A stretch of 14,617 nt of DNA from Scleromatobacter sp045810285 (GTDB lineage: Bacteria; Pseudomonadota; Gammaproteobacteria; Burkholderiales; Burkholderiaceae_C), in NCBI GenBank assembly GCA_045810285.1, contig JBJMWE010000210.1, positions 1 through 14,617 on the forward strand, in the 5' to 3' direction. Below are positions 1 through 7,956 of the stretch, piece after piece (within the stretch, counting starts at the first letter, position 1; every line of letters begins with the position of its first letter). The notes beneath the pieces are model-generated. The model saw nothing but the letters and a program-made list of their open reading frames with translations. It searched no databases and was not told the DNA's origin. The position numbers and the translations under genes are program-made.

Positions 1-566
1 ATCGTGGTGGTCTTGAGCCGGCGATGCAGGCGTTTGAGTTCAGCGCGCGTGGTGACGCGAAGCTTCGCGTCGAGGTTGGACAGCGGTTCGTCGAACAGGA
101 ACACCTTGGGTTCGCGCACGATCGCGCGTCCGATCGCCACGCGCTGGCGCTGGCCACCGGACAGCGCGCGCGGCTTGCGATCGAGCAGCGGCTCGAGCTG
201 CAGCGAGGCAGCGGCACGCCGCACGGCGTCGTCGACATCGCGCTTCGGCCGGCCCGCGATCTTCAGCGCGAAGCCCATGTTCTCGGCCACCGTCATGTGC
301 GGATAGAGCGCGTAGCTCTGGAACACCATGGCCACGCCGCGCTCGGCGGGCGGCACGTCGGTGACGTCGACGCCGCCGATCAGCATGCGGCCGGCGCTCA
401 TCTCCTCGAGCCCCGCGATCATGCGCAGCGTCGTCGACTTGCCGCAGCCCGACGGGCCCACCAGCACCATGAACTCGCCGTCGGCGACGGTGAGGTCGAT
501 GCCGTCGACCGCGGTCACGCCGTTGCCGTAGGTGCGGCGCAGGCCTTGCAGTTGGAGCTCGGCCAT
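1..566 (-). CDS. CUT1 sugar ABC transporter ATP-binding protein (MalK/UgpC-like), C-terminus outside window
   Basis: This is the ATPase that powers the sugar importer encoded just upstream, acting on the cytoplasmic face of the inner membrane. The visible 188 residues contain a complete nucleotide-binding core: Walker A GPSGCGKST at residues 37-45, the Q-loop in VFQSYALYPH (81-90), the signature LSGGQ at 135-139 and Walker B VFLFDEP at 155-161, followed by the D-loop SNLDAKLR. The YALYPHMTV and SNLDAKLR stretches are typical of the MalK/UgpC (CUT1) group. Known members are about 350-370 residues with a C-terminal OB-type regulatory domain, which lies beyond base 1. The start ATG (566-564) directly follows the GH1 stop codon TAG (569-567), with AGGAAAGG about 8 nt upstream as ribosome site, so translation is probably coupled. 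Substrate cannot be read from the ATPase; such ATPases often serve several importers. Confidence 0.95.
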   Translation of the reverse strand, partial: MAELQLQGLRRTYGNGVTAVDGIDLTVADGEFMVLVGPSGCGKSTTLRMIAGLEEMSAGRMLIGGVDVTDVPPAERGVAMVFQSYALYPHMTVAENMGFALKIAGRPKRDVDDAVRRAAASLQLEPLLDRKPRALSGGQRQRVAIGRAIVREPKVFLFDEPLSNLDAKLRVTTRAELKRLHRRLKTTT

Positions 567-1928
567 CTAGCGCCCTTTCCTGTGCTGGTCGATGAAGGCG
601 CGGTACCAGTGCGCACTCGCCTTGGGCGTGCGTTCCTGGGTGTCGTAGTCCACGCGGAACAGGCCGAATCGCTTGGCGTAGCCCGAGTCCCACTCGAAGT
701 TGTCCAGCAGGCTCCAGTAGAAGTAGCCGCGGACGTCGGCGCCCAGTTCGATGGCCTTCTGGACGGCGGCGAGGTGGCCTTGCAGGTAGGCCATGCGCGG
801 GGTGTCGGTGACCGAGCCGTCGGCCGCGACGACGTCCGCGTTGGCCATGCCGTTCTCGGTGATGAGGATGGGCGGCGGCATGTAGTCGCGCGTCAGGCGC
901 ACGAGGTGCTGCGTCAGGATCTCGGGCACGATCTCCCAGCCCATGTCGTTGACGCCGTGCGGCGCCGGCGCAGGCAGCGGCGGCTGGCGCGTGCTCGTCC
1001 AGTGGCGCGTGTAGAGGTTGATGCCGAGGAAATCCAGCGGCTGGCGGATGACGGCGAAGTCGCCGGACTGCACGCGCGGCGCGTCGTCGCCCAGGTGCTC
1101 GATGGCGTCGGCCGGATAGGCGCCGCGGAACAGCGGGTCCATGTACCAGCGCACGTCCAGGCCGTCGAGGATGCGCGCGGCCTGCTGGTCGGCGTGCGTC
1201 TTCTCGGCGGGCACCGCGGGGGTGTGGTTCAGCACGATGCCCAGCTGCGGCTTCGCACCGGCGGCACGCATCGCCTGCAGCGCCAGGCCGTGGCCCAGCA
1301 GCAGGTGGTGCGACACCTGCATCGCGGCGCGCCGGTCGCAGAGGCCGGGCGCGAACTGGCCGCGCTCGTAGCCCAGCGTCGCGACGCACCACGGCTCGTT
1401 GAGCGTGGCGATGGCGACGAGGCGATCGCCGAAGCGCCGCACGATCTCGGCCGCGTAGTCGGCGAAATGACGGGTCGTCTCGCGCGACTGCCAGCCGCCG
1501 ACGGACTCCTGCAACGCCTGCGGCAGGTCCCAGTGGTGCAGCGTGGCGTGCGGCGCGATGCCCGCCTCCAGCAGCGTGTCGATCAGGCGGTCGTAGAACG
1601 CGAAGCCCTGCTCGTTCCAGGCGCCGCGCCCGGCCGGCTGCACGCGCGGCCAGGCAAAGGAGAAGCGGTAGGCGTCCAGGCCCAGCCACTTCATGCGCTC
1701 GACGTCATGCGGCATGCGGTGGATGTGGTCGCAGGCGACCTGGATGTCGCTGCCGTCCTTGATCTTGCCGGGCGTGGCGCAGAACGCGTCCCAGATCGAC
1801 GCGCCCTTGCCATCGCCTTCGGCGTGGCCCTCGATCTGCGCGGCGCTGGTGGCGGCGCCGAGGACGAAGTCCTTCGGCAAGGACGGGAAGGGGAATTCTT
1901 TGGAGTTCATGGGAAAGGGCAGTCTCAT
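567..1928 (-). CDS. Glycoside hydrolase family 1 beta-glucosidase
   Basis: A retaining beta-glycosidase, probably cleaving imported beta-glucosides such as cellobiose or aryl-glucosides in the cytoplasm; no signal peptide is visible. Numbered from the Met at 1910 (447 residues, usual GH1 size): ATSAAQIEG near the N-terminus (20-28), HHWDLPQAL (125-133), acid/base motif TLNEP with Glu172, nucleophile motif ITENG with Glu352, and the glycone-binding SLLDNFEW (400-407). All hallmark residues are present, so it should be active. Two starts are possible: ATG at 1928, which overlaps the upstream permease stop as ATGA and adds MRLPFP, or ATG at 1910. Neither has a good ribosome site; I prefer 1928 because of the ATGA coupling. 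It lies between the permease and the ATPase genes, which ties it to the imported sugar. GH1 also includes 6-phospho-beta-glucosidases, but an ABC rather than PTS transporter argues for an unphosphorylated substrate. Confidence 0.95.
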   Translation of the reverse strand: MRLPFPMNSKEFPFPSLPKDFVLGAATSAAQIEGHAEGDGKGASIWDAFCATPGKIKDGSDIQVACDHIHRMPHDVERMKWLGLDAYRFSFAWPRVQPAGRGAWNEQGFAFYDRLIDTLLEAGIAPHATLHHWDLPQALQESVGGWQSRETTRHFADYAAEIVRRFGDRLVAIATLNEPWCVATLGYERGQFAPGLCDRRAAMQVSHHLLLGHGLALQAMRAAGAKPQLGIVLNHTPAVPAEKTHADQQAARILDGLDVRWYMDPLFRGAYPADAIEHLGDDAPRVQSGDFAVIRQPLDFLGINLYTRHWTSTRQPPLPAPAPHGVNDMGWEIVPEILTQHLVRLTRDYMPPPILITENGMANADVVAADGSVTDTPRMAYLQGHLAAVQKAIELGADVRGYFYWSLLDNFEWDSGYAKRFGLFRVDYDTQERTPKASAHWYRAFIDQHRKGR

Positions 1929-2758
1929 TTGACGGCGCCGGCCGTGAGGCCTGCGACCAGCCGGCGTGCGGAGAAGACGAAGGCGACGAGCAAGGGCAGC
2001 ATCGCGATGGCGGAGCCGGCCATCAGCGCGCCCCATTCGGTGTTGTTGGGGCTCTGCATGCTGCGCAGCGCCAGCGGCACGGTGTAGTGCTCGACGCTGC
2101 GCATCACCACCAGCGGCCCGACGAAGTTGTTCCAGGCGTTGATGAAGGTGATCAGGCCCAGCGTGCCGAGCGCGGGACCGCACAGCGGCAGCACCACGCT
2201 CCAGAAGGTGCGCAGCTCGCCGCAGCCGTCCATGCGCGCGGCATCGATCAGGTCGCGCGGGATCGCCGAGCCGATGTACTGGCGCATCAGGAAGATGCCC
2301 AGCGCGCCGGCGGCGCCGGGCACGTACAGCGCGCGCGGCGTGTCGATCCAGCCCAGCAGGTCCATCACCATGAAGTTCGGGATCATGTTCAGGAAGCTGG
2401 GCAGCATCATCGAGCCCACCACCAGCGCGAACAGGATCTTCTTGCCGGCGAACTCGTGCACCGCGAACGCGTAGCCGGCCAGCGCGCACAGCAGCAGGTT
2501 CAGCGCGGTGGTCATGCACGCCACGTACAGGCTCATGCCCAGGTTGCGCCAGAACGGCAGGCGCTCCAGCAGCAGCTGCACGTTGGACAGGAAGTGCGTG
2601 CCGAACCACACCGGCGGCGGCGACGTGAAGATGTCGGCGCGCGCCTGCGTGGCGAACACGAAGGTGAACCAGAACGGGGCGGCCAGCAGCACGACGCCCG
2701 CGAACACGAGCACCAGCGTCGCCACCCGCGAAGGGGCCAGGGTGTCACCGGGCGACAT
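1925..2758 (-). CDS. CUT1 sugar ABC transporter permease, MalG-like
   Basis: One of the two inner-membrane channel subunits of the sugar importer. The 277-residue protein has an N-terminal membrane segment (about 12-36), several further hydrophobic segments from about 74 to 158 (including FALVVGSMMLP and the GALGIFLMRQY region) and a last one near 245-265, giving about six. The cytoplasmic EAA loop that docks the ATPase is at 171-191 (IDAARMDGCGELRTFWSVVLP). FLMRQY before the EAA loop and NAWNNFVGPL after it are typical of MalG-type subunits. The start overlaps the end of the MalF-like gene by 14 nt, and its stop overlaps the possible GH1 start by 4 nt, so it sits in a tightly coupled operon. 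Nothing looks truncated. Confidence 0.94.
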   Translation of the reverse strand: MSPGDTLAPSRVATLVLVFAGVVLLAAPFWFTFVFATQARADIFTSPPPVWFGTHFLSNVQLLLERLPFWRNLGMSLYVACMTTALNLLLCALAGYAFAVHEFAGKKILFALVVGSMMLPSFLNMIPNFMVMDLLGWIDTPRALYVPGAAGALGIFLMRQYIGSAIPRDLIDAARMDGCGELRTFWSVVLPLCGPALGTLGLITFINAWNNFVGPLVVMRSVEHYTVPLALRSMQSPNNTEWGALMAGSAIAMLPLLVAFVFSARRLVAGLTAGAVK

Positions 2759-3707
2759 CGCTTGCTCCTTCCTTGCCGAACAGCTTGCCGTTGCCGTAGG
2801 TCAGCGCCGCGATGAGGAAGAACAAGACCCAGGACACGGCCGACGCGGTGCCGAAGTCGCCGTCGGAGAACGCCATGCGGTACATGAACATCGCCGTCGT
2901 CATCACGTCCGTGGCCACGCCGGAGTCCGGCGGGATCAGGATGAACGGCTCCTCGAACAGCTGCAGGTTGCCGATCAGCGTGAGCGTGATGGCGAAGAAC
3001 ATCATCGGCTTGAGCAGCGGCAGCGCCACGTAGCGGAACTGCTGCCAGCGCGACGCGCCGTCCAGCGTGGCCGCCTCGTACAGGTCGCCCGAGATCACCT
3101 GCAGCGCCGACAGGTACAGCACCACGTTCCAGCCGAGGTAGCGCCAGAACACGACGAACGCGATCGCCGGACGGGCCCAGAACGAATCGCCCAGCCAGTC
3201 GATCGGCGGGCCCGGGATGATCGCGTTGATCACGCCGAAGTCCTTCGAGAACAGCGTCGTGAAGATCAGCGCGATGGCCACGCTCGACGTCACGTAGGGC
3301 ACGAAGTACGCGCCGACCACGAAGTTGCGGCTGCGCTTGAGGCTCATGTGGATGAAGAACGCCAGCGGCAGCGCCACCAGGTGCTGCGGCACGCCGGAGG
3401 CCACCGCGAACCACAGCGTGTTGAGCAGCGACTTCGCGAACCACGGGTCCGTGATGGCGTACTTGTAGTTCTCCAGCCCGACCCAGTGCATCGCGGCCAG
3501 GCCCGACGCCGCATCCCACTGGTGCAGCGACAGCCAGATCGAGAACAGCAGCGGGAACAGCCCGAACACCGCGAACAGGAGGAAGAACGGCGAGATGAAG
3601 GCGTAGGGTGCGAGCTTGCGCAGGCGCTTGCGCCAGCGCACGCGTGACGCGCTCGCGTGCGCGTCGGCGCGTGCGAGGGTCGAGTCGGGGTTGATCATCG
3701 AATGCAT
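2745..3707 (-). CDS. CUT1 sugar ABC transporter permease, MalF-like
   Basis: The second inner-membrane subunit of the importer, 320 residues. A basic cytoplasmic N-terminus of about 30 residues (RVRWRKRLRK) precedes the first membrane segment at about 33-60. Five more hydrophobic stretches follow, and the EAA loop is YEAATLDGASRWQQFRYVALP at about 210-230. The WLGLENYKYAI-like region (here HWVGLENYKYAI, 75-85) is characteristic of MalF/UgpA-type permeases. Unlike enterobacterial MalF it lacks the large periplasmic insertion, as is usual for CUT1 systems outside enterics. Its ATG lies 3 nt after the stop of the binding-protein gene, and its 3' end overlaps the MalG-like gene by 14 nt. A second in-frame Met at residue 4 is an alternative start. 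Confidence 0.94.
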   Translation of the reverse strand: MHSMINPDSTLARADAHASASRVRWRKRLRKLAPYAFISPFFLLFAVFGLFPLLFSIWLSLHQWDAASGLAAMHWVGLENYKYAITDPWFAKSLLNTLWFAVASGVPQHLVALPLAFFIHMSLKRSRNFVVGAYFVPYVTSSVAIALIFTTLFSKDFGVINAIIPGPPIDWLGDSFWARPAIAFVVFWRYLGWNVVLYLSALQVISGDLYEAATLDGASRWQQFRYVALPLLKPMMFFAITLTLIGNLQLFEEPFILIPPDSGVATDVMTTAMFMYRMAFSDGDFGTASAVSWVLFFLIAALTYGNGKLFGKEGASDVAR

Positions 3708-3710
3708 GGT

Positions 3711-4955
3711 TCAGCGGCGTGCGCGGTGCTCGATCAGCCACTTGGCGTCGGCGAGCGCCTCGTGGATGTCCTTGCCGCGGGCGATCACGTTCTGGTACTC
3801 GGCGCGCACCGCATCGGTGGCCATCGAGTCGTACTTGTCGACGGGGATCGCGGGCACGCGGGCCGCGGTGTCGCGCCACAGCACGCCCGCGCGCTGGCCG
3901 CCGAGGAACGGCACGGGCTGGTCGACCACCGGGTCCTGCTGCGCGGCGATGAGCGCGGGAAAGTTGCCGAACTGGGTCAGCGCGTCGAGCTGCGTCTGGC
4001 GGTCGGCCGCCATGAAGCGCACGAACTGCCAGGCCTCGGCCTTGTGCTGCGCGTGCTTGGGAATGGCGTAGAACGAGCCGCCGTAGGACGCGTACAGGCC
4101 GCCGGGCAGCGGCGCCGAGCGCCACTTGCCGGCGGTGGCCGGCGCGAGCCAGTTCTTCAGGTGGCCGGCCAGCCAGGCGCCCATCATCTGGCCGGCGATG
4201 CGGTCGGAGCGAAAGCCCGCGACCCATTCGTTGGTCCACATGGTGGTGCCCGCGTCGATGCCGGCCTGGTGCGCGCGCCGGCCGAGCTCGAACGCGCGCA
4301 CGAAGCGCGGCGCGTCGACCAGCACCTTGCCGTCGCGGTCGAAGTAGATGCCCTGCCCCGGCGGCAGGCCGGAGCGGATGACGATGTCGACGATGTCGGT
4401 GCTGCTGGCCAGGATGCAGGCGCCGGTGGCCTTCTTCAGGCGGATGCCGGCGGCGATGAAGGACTCCCAGTCGCGCGTGAAGTCGGCCTCCACGAGGCCG
4501 GCCTTCGCGACGAGATCGGCGCGGTACAGCAGCGTGCCGGGGCCGATGTCGGCCGGCAGCGCGCCGAGCTCGCCCTTGGCGTTGGTGGCCTGCGCGAGCG
4601 TGTAGGGCACGAAGGCGTCGCGCAGCGCGCCGGCACCGTACGGCGGCTGGTACAGGTCCTCGAAGCCGCCGGAGCCGACGAACTTGCCGATGAACTTGAA
4701 ATCGACGGCCATCACGTCGGGCAGGCCCGAGCCGGTGGCCAGCGCGGTGGTCATCGCGTTGTGATGATCCGCGTACTGCAGCGAGACGACGTGCACGTCG
4801 ATGTCGGGATGCAGCGCGTGCCAGCGCGGCAGCGCGGCCTTGGCGGCGCGATCGAGGTCGGGGAACGTGGCGAGCGTGATCGTCGTGGCGGCGCGGGCGG
4901 TGCCGAGCGCGCACGAGGCCACGGCGAAGACGATCGCCAGGAGGAACTTGGACAT
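3711..4955 (-). CDS. Periplasmic sugar-binding protein of CUT1 ABC transporter (family 1)
   Basis: A 414-residue extracellular solute-binding protein that should capture the sugar in the periplasm and hand it to the permease pair. The N-terminus is a signal peptide: MSKF, a hydrophobic core LLAIVFAVASCALG, then TARA before the predicted cleavage at about residue 22/23. The Cys is inside the hydrophobic core and not in a convincing lipobox (ASC is followed by A-L-G), so I read it as soluble, though a lipoprotein is not fully excluded. The mature part starts with ATTITLATFPD and contains the family-typical GSGLPDVMAVDF region and YGGSFYAIPKHAQHKAEAWQFVRFM near the C-terminal lobe. It is the first gene after the receptor and is separated from it by a hairpin. 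Ligand is not readable from the sequence; the GH1 neighbour suggests a beta-glucoside. The ribosome site upstream of ATG 4955 is weak. Confidence 0.94.
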   Translation of the reverse strand: MSKFLLAIVFAVASCALGTARAATTITLATFPDLDRAAKAALPRWHALHPDIDVHVVSLQYADHHNAMTTALATGSGLPDVMAVDFKFIGKFVGSGGFEDLYQPPYGAGALRDAFVPYTLAQATNAKGELGALPADIGPGTLLYRADLVAKAGLVEADFTRDWESFIAAGIRLKKATGACILASSTDIVDIVIRSGLPPGQGIYFDRDGKVLVDAPRFVRAFELGRRAHQAGIDAGTTMWTNEWVAGFRSDRIAGQMMGAWLAGHLKNWLAPATAGKWRSAPLPGGLYASYGGSFYAIPKHAQHKAEAWQFVRFMAADRQTQLDALTQFGNFPALIAAQQDPVVDQPVPFLGGQRAGVLWRDTAARVPAIPVDKYDSMATDAVRAEYQNVIARGKDIHEALADAKWLIEHRARR

Positions 4956-4981
4956 GGTGCGAGGCCAGGTGGCGGAAATAC

Positions 4982-5018
4982 CGCACCACGGCCCGCCGCG
5001 AACGGCGGGCCGGGTGCG
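4982..5018 (-). terminator. Strong GC hairpin between receptor and binding-protein genes (attenuator, processing or stabilising stem)
   Basis: A near-perfect inverted repeat: CGCACC, bulged A, CGGCCCGCCG, loop CGAA, CGGCGGGCCG, GGTGCG. This gives a 16-bp stem with one bulge. On the minus strand it is followed by GTATTTCC, only a weak U-tract, so a full rho-independent stop is unlikely. It lies about 97 nt after the receptor stop and about 27 nt before the binding-protein start. Partial termination or 3'/5' mRNA stabilisation that makes downstream transporter expression differ from receptor expression is the likely role. The rest of the 159-nt gap (4956-5114) shows no LacI operator and no convincing promoter. 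Confidence 0.6.
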
Positions 5019-5114
5019 AAAGGAGCGGCGCCCGGGCGACGCACGACCGCCCGAAGGCGATCACACCGCAGCCGCCAGGCGAACGTACGTCTGTTGGGCG
5101 CCGCGGCCCACCAA

Positions 5115-7544
<2,430 letters not shown>

Positions 7545-7775
7545 GTTGTCTCCAATTTGTGGCGCGTCTTTTGCGACGTCATCTTCAGGACTCTGGGGCA
7601 GGCTCCTTCCGCGTTCCCGATGCCCGGCTCGGCATCGCGCCCACGGTCCTCACCTTTCGTTCTTCCGCGGCGCCCGGGCGCGCCCGGTCGCTGCATTTCG
7701 CAGCGCACGCGACGTGCTCGACGTCGCGCTCCGCCGCTCGCCGCGCCCGTTGTCGGACGGTCGGAGAGCTGGAAT
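7545..7775 (-). other. Long GC-rich 5' leader of the receptor mRNA with several hairpins
   Basis: About 230 nt lie between the predicted minus-strand start site (near 7776) and the GTG. No supported gene is present. Visible inverted repeats are 7618-7637 (7-bp stem CGATGCC, 6-nt loop), 7670-7681 (palindrome GCGCCCGGGCGC), 7689-7705 (6-bp stem, 5-nt loop) and 7708-7728 (8-bp stem CGCGACGT, 5-nt loop). The ribosome site GGAGA is outside these stems. Such stems are common by chance in this base composition, so function is uncertain. Confidence 0.4.
7549..7553 (-). promoter_or_regulatory. Ribosome-binding site that fixes the receptor GTG start
   Basis: On the minus strand the sequence reads TTGGAGACAAC then GTG. 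GGAGA sits 4 nt before the start codon. No ATG near the signal peptide offers a better choice, so the GTG is preferred. Confidence 0.7.
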
Positions 7776-7782
7776 GGGTCGC

Positions 7783-7811
7783 ATGATGCCGACCGATGAC
7801 AACGCTGTCAA
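7783..7811 (-). promoter_or_regulatory. Predicted promoter of the receptor/ABC/GH1 operon
   Basis: On the minus strand TTGACA (7811-7806) matches the sigma-70 -35 consensus exactly. A 17-nt spacer separates it from CATCAT (7788-7783), a 4 of 6 match to TATAAT. The LacI operator at 7797-7810 covers most of the -35 hexamer and part of the spacer, so repressor binding would block RNA polymerase directly. Predicted start of transcription is near 7776. Confidence 0.6.
7797..7810. promoter_or_regulatory. LacI-family operator 1
   Basis: TGACAACGCTGTCA is an imperfect 14-bp palindrome with the form TGACAnCGnTGTCA. A central CG with mirrored half-sites is typical of LacI-family operators. It overlaps the minus-strand promoter, and the LacI gene is in the divergent operon. 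Its reverse complement shares 13 identical bases with operator 2. Confidence 0.8.
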
Positions 7812-7829
7812 CGGTAATCGAACGGTAAT
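7810..7829. repeat. Tandem AACGGTAAT repeat between the two operators
   Basis: AACGGTAAT occurs at 7810-7818 and again at 7821-7829, giving an 11-bp period, about one helical turn. The repeat fills the space between the two outward-facing -35 elements. Its position, about 40-60 bp upstream of both predicted start sites, would suit an activator binding two sites on the same DNA face. No regulator can be named from the sequence. Confidence 0.6.
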
Positions 7830-7859
7830 ATGACAGCGTTGTCTTTTCACCGATATGAT
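7830..7859 (+). promoter_or_regulatory. Predicted promoter of the halogenase-LacI operon
   Basis: ATGACA (7830-7835, 5 of 6 to TTGACA) is followed after 18 nt by TATGAT (7854-7859, 5 of 6 to TATAAT). The -35 lies in operator 2, mirroring the arrangement on the other strand. Predicted transcription starts near 7866, about 90 nt before the halogenase ATG. The LacI gene would therefore repress its own synthesis. Confidence 0.65.
7831..7844. promoter_or_regulatory. LacI-family operator 2
   Basis: TGACAGCGTTGTCT differs from a TGACAnCGnTGTCA palindrome only at the last base. It is the inverted copy of operator 1, with 13 identical bases on opposite strands. The centre-to-centre distance is 34 bp, so the two sites could be bound independently, each controlling its own promoter, or by a bridging tetramer. 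Confidence 0.78.
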
Positions 7860-7941
7860 GCGCTATATGGAGCCGGCGCTCCGGGATCAGGGAATACGCG
7901 GAGACGCTCCGGGGCCCCGGCCACGAACGATGCGCCGAAGC

Positions 7942-7947
7942 AGGAGA
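7942..7947 (+). promoter_or_regulatory. Ribosome-binding site that fixes the halogenase start
   Basis: AGGAGA lies 9 nt before ATG 7957. The reading frame is open further upstream, but the ATG codons at 7855 and 7858 lie in or next to the predicted -10 element and would not be on the transcript. Confidence 0.75.
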
Positions 7948-7956
7948 CACCACCCC

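Noticed and set aside
24..2087. A plus-strand open frame of 687 codons antisense to the ATPase and GH1 genes
   Set aside because: It has no recognisable motif and lies antisense to genes with complete catalytic motifs (Walker A/B, LSGGQ, NEP, TENG).
5083..5090. ACGTACGT palindrome in the gap upstream of the binding-protein gene
   Set aside because: It is only 8 bp and does not resemble the TGACAnCGnTGTCA operator; no promoter is associated with it.
7650..7850. Small minus-strand open frame of 66 codons in the divergent control region
   Set aside because: Its start lies upstream of the predicted promoter and within the operator region, it has no ribosome site, and its composition is that of random GC-rich sequence.
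7855..7956. Upstream ATG codons extending the halogenase by 34 residues
   Set aside because: The ATG at 7855 lies inside the predicted -10 element. ATG 7957 has AGGAGA 9 nt upstream and places the FAD-binding strand at the very N-terminus, as in the family.
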